From Nanobdellota archaeon (GTDB lineage: Archaea > Nanobdellota > Nanobdellia > Pacearchaeales > GW2011-AR1), in assembly GCA_030640395.1 (NCBI GenBank), contig DAOWJK010000033.1:1-21699 (forward strand): a DNA stretch of 21,699 nucleotides, written 5' to 3'. Positions within the stretch are counted from its first letter, which is position 1, and each line of letters opens with the position of its first letter. A program made the translations under genes and the position numbers. The notes below the pieces were generated by a model, which did no database searches, was not told the origin of the DNA, and saw only the letters and a list, made by a program, of their open reading frames with translations. Below are positions 7,683-13,983 of this stretch, piece after piece.

Positions 7683-8231
7683 ATGACAAACTTTTACCTT
7701 GACATTGAAACAACCGGACTAAATCCAGGCAAAGACAAAATAATCACGCTCCAGTATCAGGAATTGGACAGAGCAACAGGCCAACCTGTTTCAGAATTAA
7801 AAATTTTAAAAGAATGGGACTCCTCTGAAAAAGAAATCATTGAAAAATTTTTAATCAGCACAAAAATCAAAAGCGACTATCCTTTCAATTTCATTCCAGT
7901 CGGATACAACCTCGGATTTGTCAACAGTTTTCTGAAAACAAGAATGTCTTTTCACAATTTAAAACCCCTCTATATCCTCAGCAGACCATTTATTGATTTA
8001 AGAGCAATAGGAATTTTAATGAACAAGGGCGAATTCAAAGGGGCAGGTCTTGACCAATTAACTAAAAAACCAAAATTAAGCAACAATATCCCAATTTGGT
8101 ATGAAAATAAAGAATATGAAAAAATAATTTTCCACATCAAAAATAAAACAAAAGAATTCATAGAATTTAATTCCTGGCTTTACAAAAAATTACCCTCGCT
8201 GTTAGAAGAATTTAACAGCGAAAAAATATAA
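7683..8231 (+). CDS. DnaQ-fold 3'-5' exonuclease homologue, active site degraded
   Basis: The 182-residue protein starts one base after the preceding stop codon. The N-terminus 'NFYLDIETTGLNPGKDKIITLQY' is the Exo I motif of DEDD exonucleases (Asp7, Glu9). 'PVGYNLGFVNSFLKTR' aligns with Exo II (normally G-N-x2-F-D) but has Val80 in place of Asp. The expected Exo III Y/H-x3-D is replaced by 'FHIKNKTKEF' (about 150-159), with no Asp. 'RPFIDLRAIGILMNKGEFKGAGLDQLT' is the usual family core. So the fold is clear but two of four metal ligands appear lost. It may bind DNA ends or a partner rather than cleave. Its place between two Recombinase-domain proteins argues for a role in the same process. 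Confidence 0.8.
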   Translation: MTNFYLDIETTGLNPGKDKIITLQYQELDRATGQPVSELKILKEWDSSEKEIIEKFLISTKIKSDYPFNFIPVGYNLGFVNSFLKTRMSFHNLKPLYILSRPFIDLRAIGILMNKGEFKGAGLDQLTKKPKLSNNIPIWYENKEYEKIIFHIKNKTKEFIEFNSWLYKKLPSLLEEFNSEKI

Positions 8232-8232
8232 A

Positions 8233-8658
8233 ATGGAAGAAATAGAAAAACTTAGAAAAGAGAATGAAAATTTAAAACAAGAAACTGAGAGATTAAAATC
8301 TATAAAAGAGAATCAAAAAAAAGCCATGATTGAAAAAGCCTCGCAGGGATTCCCAATGTCTCGCCCGGCTTTTGGCTATAAATTCGTCAACGGAAAATTA
8401 ACTCCTGCAGAAAACTTCAGGGAAGTAGAAGAAATTTTTGAAAAGTTTCTGATAGAAAATATAAGCCTGACAAAATTAGCCCAAAAACACAATTTCTCTG
8501 TTAATGGATTAAAAAAAATCCTGAAAAATTTCACTTACATTGGAAAAATAAAATTCAACAACCAAATCCATGATGGAAACCATCAGCCAATTATTTCTTC
8601 AACTTTATTTAATCATGTTCAGAATAAATTAGAGAGGTTAGGAATAAAAAAGAATTAA
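8233..8658 (+). CDS. Coiled coil + stand-alone Recombinase domain protein
   Basis: The 141-residue protein begins 1 bp after the previous stop. Residues 1-32 are a short coiled coil ('EKLRKENENLKQETERLKSIKENQKK'). The remainder is a third 'Recombinase' domain ('RPAFGYKFVNGKLTPAENFREVEEIFEKFL...NGLKKILKNFTYIGKIKFNNQ..GNHQPIISSTLFNHVQNKL'). It is closer to the domain of the HNH protein (shared 'NISLT-LA-K-N', 'G-KK-L-N-TY-G') than to that of the recombinase itself, suggesting duplication of the accessory module. No catalytic residues are present. It may be a multimerising site-binding subunit, like the coiled-coil part that large serine integrases carry in cis. Confidence 0.85.
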   Translation: MEEIEKLRKENENLKQETERLKSIKENQKKAMIEKASQGFPMSRPAFGYKFVNGKLTPAENFREVEEIFEKFLIENISLTKLAQKHNFSVNGLKKILKNFTYIGKIKFNNQIHDGNHQPIISSTLFNHVQNKLERLGIKKN

Positions 8659-8828
8659 TTTCTTTTTTGTTTCACTTTAAAAAAACTTCTGCGCAAATAC
8701 CACGCCTACTTACCAGAACATTCTATATTAATAATATTAGATTTTGATGTTGAGAAAAATTGAATATGAATTTTGTGAAAATAATTTAATTAATTAAATT
8801 CTTGTTGTAGAATATATTTCTAATAATT

Positions 8829-9068
8829 CTAAAATGCTAAGGGGCCTGGCTTGTTCATTAACTTTGCGGCAACTAAATATTTGAGTCTTTGATTATTTGC
8901 ACCTGGCAAAAGACTTCTCCTAACCCAAGAACGAGATTCATAATTCTCAATGAATTCTTTTGGGTCTTCGGCTCCAGACATGAAAATCCTCCCATACTCT
9001 CGTGCTTTCTTTGAACTCTTACTATTTAATATTTTATCAAAAACTTTCTTAATTAAATCATCTGTCAT
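8829..9068 (-). CDS. Hypothetical protein, unrecognised
   Basis: The product has 79 residues, is basic and mostly helical ('DLIKKVFDKILNSKSSKKAREYGRIFMSGAEDPKEFIENYESRSWVRRSLLPGANNQRLKYLVAAKL'), with no membrane segment or cysteine. It reads toward the recombinase operon (convergent). A TATA-like TTTAAATAA at 9091-9099 lies about 23-31 bp upstream of the ATG. It is separate from the ribosomal operon by about 110 bp. Function unknown. Confidence 0.6.
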   Translation of the reverse strand: MTDDLIKKVFDKILNSKSSKKAREYGRIFMSGAEDPKEFIENYESRSWVRRSLLPGANNQRLKYLVAAKLMNKPGPLAF

Positions 9069-9179
9069 AATTTCCTTTAAATTTTTAGATTATTTAAACC
9101 TTCCTATCTTGTTACCATTTTAGAATAACTTCAACTTTCTAAATCCCAAAAAGGATTTGATTATTTCAAATCAAAAAAA

Positions 9180-9584
9180 CTACCTCTTACTACTCTGCCT
9201 CTTCGCCCTTGCCCGTGAATCTCCTGGCTTGCACACTTCTTTTCTTCTGACATCTGCAACTAACAAATTCCTGTCATAATTTAGAAAGGCATTTATCAAT
9301 TCCTTTGAATTTGAAAATTTAACAATTGCTTTTGACAGCGCAACCCTCGCAGCTTCAATCTGGCTTTTTTCCCCGCCGCCTTTAATCCTGATTGCAGCAT
9401 CAAAATTTATTTCCCCAAGAATTTTTTCAGCAATTCTTATCGGCTCCTCAATTTTCAGTCTGTCAAACATCTGGAGTGTCTTGTAATCTTTTTTATTAAT
9501 GCTCACTTTCCCAGAACCTTCTGTGAGAATCGCTCTTGCAACAGAAGTTTTTCTTTTCCCTGACACAACTATTTTTTTTATCAT
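9180..9584 (-). CDS. rps9: Small ribosomal subunit protein uS9
   Basis: The full-length 134-residue S9 begins 'VVSGKRKTSVARAILTEGSGKVSINKK' and ends with the characteristic 'DVRRKEVCKPGDSRARAKRQSSKR' tail that reaches the P-site tRNA. Its start codon overlaps the uL13 stop by 4 bp, as expected for the archaeal uL13-uS9 pair. rpo10, which usually follows uS9 in archaea, is not here but at 19532. Confidence 0.97.
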   Translation of the reverse strand: MIKKIVVSGKRKTSVARAILTEGSGKVSINKKDYKTLQMFDRLKIEEPIRIAEKILGEINFDAAIRIKGGGEKSQIEAARVALSKAIVKFSNSKELINAFLNYDRNLLVADVRRKEVCKPGDSRARAKRQSSKR

Positions 9585-9976
9585 TTTGAAAAATCTTTTA
9601 TTCTTGCAAATTTAGTTTTCTTTTGTTTCCCGGCAAGAATTTTCTTAGATTCCTGAAACTCTTTTGGAACTCCGACATAACATTTAATTTTTTTAAAAGC
9701 AATTTTCCCCCTGCCTTTTCTATGATCTGGGAGCATGCCTCTTATTGTCCTCTTGACCATTTTCTCACTTGATTTAGAATGCCTCGGACCCTTTTGACTA
9801 TGCCCAACCCTGCTTCTTTTTTCTTCAAAGCCTTTTTCAATATTCTTTTTGTTCCCGGTAATAATTATCTCCTCACAATTTAAAATAATTATTTCTTCTC
9901 CTTTTAGAGCCTCTTTTGCAGCATAACTAGCCAGTCTCCCTAAAACTGCATTTTTTCCATCAATTATTTTTGTCAT
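9581..9976 (-). CDS. rpl13: Large ribosomal subunit protein uL13
   Basis: The 131-residue product shows the L13 hallmarks 'IDGKNAVLGRLASYAAKEALKGEEIIILNCEEIIITG' and 'RTIRGMLPDHRKGRGKIAFKKIKCYVGVP'. It starts 12 bp after eL18 and overlaps uS9 by 4 bp, so the three are cotranslated from one mRNA. Length is slightly short for the archaeal family (about 140-145), otherwise unremarkable. Confidence 0.97.
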   Translation of the reverse strand: MTKIIDGKNAVLGRLASYAAKEALKGEEIIILNCEEIIITGNKKNIEKGFEEKRSRVGHSQKGPRHSKSSEKMVKRTIRGMLPDHRKGRGKIAFKKIKCYVGVPKEFQESKKILAGKQKKTKFARIKDFSK

Positions 9977-9988
9977 CTTTCTAAAATT

Positions 9989-10450
9989 TTAATTCTTTTT
10001 CCTTTCGTTCGACCACGCTTTCGTTTGGCTTGTAGACGAGCGAATGGGAAGTTTTAACTTCACTTGGGCGGACGAGTGAGGATAAAGTATTTTTACTTTA
10101 TCCGCTCCAGGATTTTTTTTAATTTCTTCAATTATACTTAAAACTTCACATTTTGATTTTAATAATTTTTCCTTTGCTTTTTCAGAAAAATTTAATGCAA
10201 TGATTTTTATTTTTTTATTTACACTACCTTGCGAGAGAACTTTTCCAGGAATTACAACTGTTTCATCTTCTTCCACTTTTTTGTCTATTTCTTCAAGATT
10301 CAAATTTGCCCTGTTTTTTCTAGGACCAGAAAGAATCTCAGCAACTCTAATCCACGCTTTATTTTTTTTAGCAGCAATTATAGTTTTAACTAATTCTGTG
10401 CTAGTCTTCTTCTGCATTTGTTTTTCAATTTTAGTTTTAGTTTTTATCAT
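9989..10450 (-). CDS. rpl18e: Large ribosomal subunit protein eL18 with extended C-terminus
   Basis: Residues 1-120 are a normal archaeal eL18 ('STELVKTIIAAKKNKAWIRVAEILSGPRKNRANLNLEEIDK', 'DETVVIPGKVLSQGSVNKKIKIIALNFSEKAKEKL'). The family normally ends soon after '..NP.g..V.I', about residue 120. Here some 30-35 further residues follow ('PHSSAQVKLKLPIRSSTSQTKAWSNERKKN'), encoded by a locally GC-rich palindromic segment (10001-10103) related to one in rps11. The tail looks like an in-frame insertion of a repeat element rather than ancestral ribosomal protein. Confidence 0.93.
   Translation of the reverse strand: MIKTKTKIEKQMQKKTSTELVKTIIAAKKNKAWIRVAEILSGPRKNRANLNLEEIDKKVEEDETVVIPGKVLSQGSVNKKIKIIALNFSEKAKEKLLKSKCEVLSIIEEIKKNPGADKVKILYPHSSAQVKLKLPIRSSTSQTKAWSNERKKN
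10001..10103. repeat. Palindromic GC-rich element inside the 3' end of rpl18e
   Basis: It contains TTTCGTTCG, a GGACGAG box, the dyad GAAGTT-TT-AACTTC, and a hairpin with 10-bp perfect arms and a 4-base loop (GGATAAAGTA at 10080-10089 with TACTTTATCC at 10094-10103). TTTCGTTCG, GGACGAG and the GAAGT...ACTTC dyad also occur in rps11 (12231-12290). On the coding strand both copies encode a similar S/T-rich peptide ending in ERKK, so the element sits in the same reading frame in both genes. Confidence 0.7.
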
Positions 10451-10730
10451 TTTAATTTAACGAGAAGTATTAACTCCCCGCTAACGCCGAGTTTAACTCG
10501 CAGGTATAAATTTGAGAAGATATGGGTATTTAAAGTTTATGCGAGATTGGGAATTGAAGAAACCATTGGTTGGATAGATTCGCGACTTTCGTCGAGTGAT
10601 GTAAAAAAGTCGTCCACCGGAACAGGACGGGGAAGGCGAGTTTATTGGGAAGCGACAAATTGAAAATACTAATAACGACTTCACAATGGACGAGTTGTGT
10701 GAGAGGAAACCGCTTAGGTTTCCTTCAAAT
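10451..10730. other. Gap with hairpin-rich, GC-elevated sequence between tRNA-Leu and rpl18e
   Basis: The 280 bp have no credible gene on either strand. Hairpins include AGGAAACC-GCTTA-GGTTTCCT (10704-10724, immediately 3' of the tRNA), CACAA...TTGTG (10682-10699) and CGACTTT...AAAGTCG (10583-10612). A stretch CACCGGAACAGGACGGGG (10615-10632) resembles CACGGAACAGGAAGGG near 21640. High GC in an AT-rich genome suggests structured RNA or decayed repeat elements. I could not match it to a known ncRNA. Confidence 0.5.
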
Positions 10731-10813
10731 GCGAGGGACAGGATTTGAACCTGCGTAAGCACTAAGCTAACAGCTCTTGAGGCTGTCCTGTTTGACCACT
10801 CCAGCACCCTCGC
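10731..10813 (-). tRNA. tRNA-Leu (anticodon CAA)
   Basis: A class II tRNA with acceptor arms GCGAGGG/CCCTCGC, a D-arm 'GGAGTGGTCAAACAGG', anticodon stem ACAGC/GCTGT with loop CTCAAGA (CAA, reading UUG), a long variable arm and T-loop TTCAAAT. A TATA-like TTTATATAG lies about 25-30 bp upstream (near 10840). It sits in the same orientation between rpo3 and rpl18e, so it may be cut from the ribosomal operon transcript or use its own promoter. Confidence 0.95.
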
Positions 10814-10853
10814 TTAAAATTACCACCAATTATCTATATAAAAACTTTTAGAA

Positions 10854-11573
10854 TTATTTAATTTTCTTAGAAACTTCTGCCAAATCTTTTTTCAAAATTT
10901 CAACAGATTTCTTGAAAATTTCTTCAACACTTAGTTGTCCAAAAGACTCCAGTGTAATTACTAATTCTTTTGTTGGAACAAGATTTATTGAATCTTTCTT
11001 ATGCCTCCTGCAAACTTCTATGCAGGCTTCGCACATGTCGCACTCTGAACTGTTTCTAACAACAACCTTGCTGTCTTTAAAATCAAAAACTTTTTTAGGG
11101 CAAATATCAACTACTTCTTTTGGACAATCTTTTTCTAATTTCACATCAACAATATTTCTGTAAAACATTAATCCTGGGGAAAATTTGGCATGGTCTGTGC
11201 CTTTCCCTGCTTTCACTATCGCAACAATATTTAACTCTTGTCCTTTGTTCAATGTTGTTATTGGAATGCCCTCATAAACAATTTTAACATTCCCTTTTAA
11301 TTCATCAGAATAAACAGTTCCTTCTTTTTTCACATCTAATTTTAATTTAAAGGTTGTTTTTTCATTCACTGATTTGTCTGTTTTTATGGGAATCAACCCT
11401 ATTCTGTGAGCAACTGTTTCATCATACAAAGGGGAATCATTTTTTGAAATTTCCACCTCGTCAACAGCAAGCACAGGAATCTGGTTCATATATCTTCTAA
11501 TAGCATTTGCCAAACTTTCCTCTACTTCTGCAGTAAATGTAATCTGATTATCTTTTTTATTTATTAGTTTCAT
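10854..11573 (-). CDS. rpo3: RNA polymerase subunit Rpo3 (RpoD) with Fe-S domain
   Basis: The 239-residue alpha-like assembly subunit of archaeal RNA polymerase. N-terminal dimerisation part: 'EESLANAIRRYMNQIPVLAVDEVEI', 'DETVAHRIGLIPIKTD'. A ferredoxin-like insert at about 145-192 contains six cysteines: Cys150, Cys158-Pro, and C178-x2-C181-x2-C184-x3-C188. The second motif is complete and the first is reduced, fitting one 4Fe-4S cluster (Cys158 plus Cys178/181/184). It overlaps the upstream 81-residue gene by 4 bp. Confidence 0.97.
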   Translation of the reverse strand: MKLINKKDNQITFTAEVEESLANAIRRYMNQIPVLAVDEVEISKNDSPLYDETVAHRIGLIPIKTDKSVNEKTTFKLKLDVKKEGTVYSDELKGNVKIVYEGIPITTLNKGQELNIVAIVKAGKGTDHAKFSPGLMFYRNIVDVKLEKDCPKEVVDICPKKVFDFKDSKVVVRNSSECDMCEACIEVCRRHKKDSINLVPTKELVITLESFGQLSVEEIFKKSVEILKKDLAEVSKKIK

Positions 11574-11815
11574 TTTAATCCTAAGCTGGCTTTCATTATA
11601 TCATACTTAAATTTAAGAGGGAATAATTCTTCTTTAGGCATTACATATCTTTCTTCAGCGATTCTAAGGTATTCCTTTATCTCATTATTTTGCATTTCAA
11701 TAACACCTTTTACTTGAGGTAAATCTTGATCTGCTTTTAAATCTAAAGAATTTTCTATCAGACCCTCTACTAATAATGTTAATCCTTCTCTTATTTTTCT
11801 CTGTCCGTCTGTCAT
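11570..11815 (-). CDS. Small hypothetical protein between uS11 and Rpo3
   Basis: The product has 81 residues and is acidic and helical ('GQRKIREGLTLLVEGLIENSLDLKADQDLPQVKGVIEMQNNEIKEYLRIAEERYVMPKEELFPLKFKYDIMKASLGLK'), with no cysteines or membrane segment. It starts 30 bp after uS11 and overlaps rpo3 by 4 bp (ATGA), so it is a translated member of the operon. uS11 and Rpo3 are normally adjacent in archaea; I do not recognise this inserted gene. Confidence 0.75.
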   Translation of the reverse strand: MTDGQRKIREGLTLLVEGLIENSLDLKADQDLPQVKGVIEMQNNEIKEYLRIAEERYVMPKEELFPLKFKYDIMKASLGLK

Positions 11816-11845
11816 TTTATTTTTTAATTTTCTTTACTTTTAAAG

Positions 11846-12427
11846 TTATGGTCGTCTTCCTCTTCTCCCTCCTTTCTTCTTTGGTCCTCCCCGTGGAATT
11901 CTTGTAGCATCCAGAATATTCAAAATCTTAAAACCCTCTCTTGACAAACTTTTCATTATCGCACTTGTTCCCGGGCCTGGAGCAGGGTTGCCTGTCTTTG
12001 CCCGAATTTTAACATAAAATGATTTAATCCCCAAGTCCTTAACATTTTCTGAAATCCTTTTTGCAATAAACATCGCGATTGTCGGATTTGCCTTAAGTCT
12101 GCCATGTTTTGTAACCATTCCCCCTGTAACTTTTGCAATTGTCCTCCCTGACATATCTGTAGCATGAACTATTGTATTATTAAATGAAGTGTAAATATTC
12201 AAAATCGCCTCATAAGATTTTTGCTCTTTTTTCTTTCGTTCGGCATCCTTGGCGGACGAGGTAGAAGTTTCACTTCTGCCAACTGCTTTTTTAACTTCAA
12301 CTTTTTCTTTGCCCTCAATGTTTATATCTCCTTGCATTGAGGGTACACTCTTGAGTGCTGTTGCCTCCTCAATTTTCTCAGGATCAGCTTTTATTTCCAC
12401 TTTTGTTTTAATTTCTTTTTCACTCAT
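11846..12427 (-). CDS. rps11: Small ribosomal subunit protein uS11 with long N-terminal extension
   Basis: The C-terminal 125 residues are canonical uS11 ('AILNIYTSFNNTIVHATDMSGRTIAKVTGG', 'GNPAPGPGTSAIMKSLSREGFKILNILDATRIPRGGPKKKGGRRGRRP'). The first 70 or so residues are charged and low-complexity ('KEIKTKVEIKADPEKIEEATAL...') and are partly encoded by two palindromic segments (12231-12290 and 12312-12343). Archaeal uS11 is usually 125-140 residues, against 193 here. A strong GGAGG lies 9 bp before the ATG, which overlaps the stop of a 19-codon mini-ORF. Confidence 0.96.
   Translation of the reverse strand: MSEKEIKTKVEIKADPEKIEEATALKSVPSMQGDINIEGKEKVEVKKAVGRSETSTSSAKDAERKKKEQKSYEAILNIYTSFNNTIVHATDMSGRTIAKVTGGMVTKHGRLKANPTIAMFIAKRISENVKDLGIKSFYVKIRAKTGNPAPGPGTSAIMKSLSREGFKILNILDATRIPRGGPKKKGGRRGRRP
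12231..12290. repeat. Palindromic element inside rps11, related to that in rpl18e
   Basis: It shares TTTCGTTCG, GCGGACGAG and a dyad AGAAGT-TTC-ACTTCT (12263-12277) with the rpl18e element. It encodes 'VGRSETSTSSAKDAERKKKE', comparable with 'RSSTSQTKAWSNERKK' of eL18, that is the same strand and frame. It is shorter, missing about 15-20 bp in the middle and the large hairpin. Confidence 0.65.
12312..12343. repeat. Inverted repeat CCCTCAATG/CATTGAGGG inside rps11
   Basis: Perfect 9-bp arms (12312-12320 and 12335-12343) flank a 14-bp loop in the N-terminal extension of uS11, encoding around 'PSMQGDINIEG'. It is next to the GC-rich element, supporting the idea that the extension was assembled from inserted palindromes. 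Confidence 0.7.
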
Positions 12428-12483
12428 TTAAAATAACCTCCGTACATTTTTTGAATGAATGGGAATTTTCTATTCACTTTCAT
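12424..12483 (-). CDS. Mini-ORF 1, MKVN-type peptide, before uS11
   Basis: Nineteen codons: MKVNRKFPFIQKMYGGYFK. The ATG lies inside the last codons of rps4 (14-bp overlap) and the TGA overlaps the rps11 ATG (ATGA). The GGA-GGT codons of its own C-terminus form the Shine-Dalgarno of rps11. It is one of four related mini-ORFs in this operon. Whether the peptide is made, or only the DNA/RNA module matters, cannot be told. Confidence 0.55.
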   Translation of the reverse strand: MKVNRKFPFIQKMYGGYFK

Positions 12484-13015
12484 TTTTAACAGGTTTTTCT
12501 TGTTTAATTTCTTTTGATTTATCTTCTTCCTTAACTTCCTCTGCTTTTTTTCCCACCTTTACTTTTTTCCTCTTTTCTTTCAAGGAAATCTTTTTCTCCA
12601 ATTCCACAGGAACAATATATGACGGACTATTAACAATTTTCCCATCAACTAAAATTCTTTTATGCGTAATTAATTGTCTTGCACTCTTTGTAGTTGTCGC
12701 AAGTTTTTTATTCACAACAACTGTCTGAAGCCTTCTCTTAAGATAATCTTCTTTATCCAAGGACAAGACATCTGCTATTGAATTAACTTCCAGACCAATT
12801 TTTTTCAATCTTACAAACAAATCCTTCTGCTCCTTTTCATCAGCGGAAATCAATTTTTTCGCCTGCTCTCTGATTGATTTAATCCTGGCATCTGCTTTCC
12901 AAATTTCCCTTTTATTTTTTAATCCAAATTCTTTTTTTATTTCTGCTTCTTCCTCAATCCTCACTTTATCAAAAGGTCTTTTTGGCTTTGAATATGTTTT
13001 ATGTTTTCGCTTCAT
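12470..13015 (-). CDS. rps4: Small ribosomal subunit protein uS4
   Basis: An archaeal-type uS4 of 181 residues: 'KHKTYSKPKRPFDKVRIEEEAEIKKEFGLKNKREIWKADARIKSIREQAKKLI' and the S4 RNA-binding domain 'LKRRLQTVVVNKKLATTTKSARQLITHKRILVDGKIVNSPSYIVP'. The last 35 residues are a charged low-complexity tail (KKAEEVKEEDKSKEIKQEKPVKNESE). It starts 1 bp after the stop of the membrane-anchored protein gene. The stop lies within mini-ORF 1. Confidence 0.97.
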   Translation of the reverse strand: MKRKHKTYSKPKRPFDKVRIEEEAEIKKEFGLKNKREIWKADARIKSIREQAKKLISADEKEQKDLFVRLKKIGLEVNSIADVLSLDKEDYLKRRLQTVVVNKKLATTTKSARQLITHKRILVDGKIVNSPSYIVPVELEKKISLKEKRKKVKVGKKAEEVKEEDKSKEIKQEKPVKNESE

Positions 13016-13016
13016 T

Positions 13017-13457
13017 TTATTTCATGCAACTTTCTTTAAGAATTTCTTTGTTTACAATTTGTTTATTTTTATTTAGTGTGAAAGTTATTGGAGAACTTCC
13101 AGGTTTATTATTGTATCCTCCCCAAGCAAGAGGGACGATAACTTTTATAGTATAACCCTCACTTTCTTTAGAAACACAATAGTTGCCTCTAAGATGATTT
13201 TCTAATTCTTCACAACCAACTTCTTTATATCCCCCGCCTGTAACAGAACCACAAGTAGCACATATAATTGAAAAATCATTTGCATTTTCATTAAAAATAG
13301 TTTTAATTTCCGAACAATAATTGTCTATTTCTGGCTTCACAATTTTAAATAATTCTTCTGAAGAAGATTCTCTATGGCTAAAATAATAAAATCCAGACAC
13401 CACCATAATGAAAACAATAATTCCTCCAATAATCAAACTTAATTTTTTATTTTTCAT
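13017..13457 (-). CDS. Membrane-anchored hypothetical protein inserted in the ribosomal operon
   Basis: The 146 residues begin with a short basic head and one membrane helix ('LSLIIGGIIVFIMVVSGFYYF', about 6-26), then an extracytoplasmic domain with seven cysteines ('NYCSEI', 'IICATCGSVTGGGYKEVGCEEL', 'GNYCVSK', 'KESCMK') that could form disulphides. It is not a ribosomal protein and I do not recognise it. It overlaps uS13 by 4 bp (ATGA) and is followed 1 bp later by uS4, so it is a coupled member of the operon. uS13 and uS4 are normally contiguous in archaea. Confidence 0.8.
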   Translation of the reverse strand: MKNKKLSLIIGGIIVFIMVVSGFYYFSHRESSSEELFKIVKPEIDNYCSEIKTIFNENANDFSIICATCGSVTGGGYKEVGCEELENHLRGNYCVSKESEGYTIKVIVPLAWGGYNNKPGSSPITFTLNKNKQIVNKEILKESCMK

Positions 13458-13927
13458 TTTTTCCTCGCTTTCTTTTTAATTCCGGCTTTTTTCTTATTTG
13501 GCCTAAAATTACTTCTTGTCCTTTGCCCTCTTGTCGGAAGTCCGGACATGTGCCTAAAGCCCCTGTAAGATTTAATCTTTTTTAATCTCTTGATATCAAA
13601 TTCTTTTTGCAATTCCAAATCACTCCCACTCAAATGTTTATCCTCCCCTGTTGTAAAATCAACCCTTCTATTGACAATATATTCTGGAACTTTAGGATTT
13701 TTTATAAAATCAGATATTTTCTTTATCTCCTCGTCAGTCAAGGAACCTATTTTTTTGTTTTTGTCAATTTTTAATACCTTGCAGACAGCATTGGATAAAC
13801 TCCATGAAACTCCTTTTATTTTTGTAAGTCCTGCATAAACTTTCATTTTGCCTTCTATATCTTTTGCAAGAATCCTGATTACTCTGTCTTCGTCTTTCAC
13901 TTGTTTTTGTAATTCTTGTTCTGTCAT
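13454..13927 (-). CDS. rps13: Small ribosomal subunit protein uS13
   Basis: The 157-residue archaeal S13 contains 'VIRILAKDIEGKMKVYAGLTKIKGVSWSLSNAVCKVLKID' (helix-two turns-helix), 'VPEYIVNRRVDFTTGEDKHLSGSDLELQKEFDIKRLKKIKSYRGFRHMSGLPTRGQRTRSNFR' and a basic C-terminal tail. Its ATG overlaps the stop of mini-ORF 2. No clear Shine-Dalgarno precedes it, in contrast to uS11 and DUF655. Confidence 0.97.
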   Translation of the reverse strand: MTEQELQKQVKDEDRVIRILAKDIEGKMKVYAGLTKIKGVSWSLSNAVCKVLKIDKNKKIGSLTDEEIKKISDFIKNPKVPEYIVNRRVDFTTGEDKHLSGSDLELQKEFDIKRLKKIKSYRGFRHMSGLPTRGQRTRSNFRPNKKKAGIKKKARKK

Positions 13928-13983
13928 TTGAATTTCTTTTTCGGTTTAATTCGAATGAATGAAAATTTTATATTTGCTTTCAT
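13924..13983 (-). CDS. Mini-ORF 2, MKAN-type peptide, before uS13
   Basis: Nineteen codons: MKANIKFSFIRIKPKKKFK. Its ATG overlaps the DUF655 stop (ATGA) and its TGA overlaps the rps13 ATG (ATGA), so it exactly fills the gap between the two genes. It is related to mini-ORFs 1, 3 and 4 over the first 11 codons, with several synonymous changes among the copies. Confidence 0.6.
   Translation of the reverse strand: MKANIKFSFIRIKPKKKFK

Noticed and set aside
8780..8805. AATTTAATTAATTAAATT palindrome
   Set aside because: It is a low-complexity AT palindrome of a kind expected by chance in such AT-rich intergenic DNA.
10493..10807. Open frame on the minus strand running through tRNA-Leu
   Set aside because: It covers the tRNA gene and the hairpin-rich gap, has no family similarity and no promoter.
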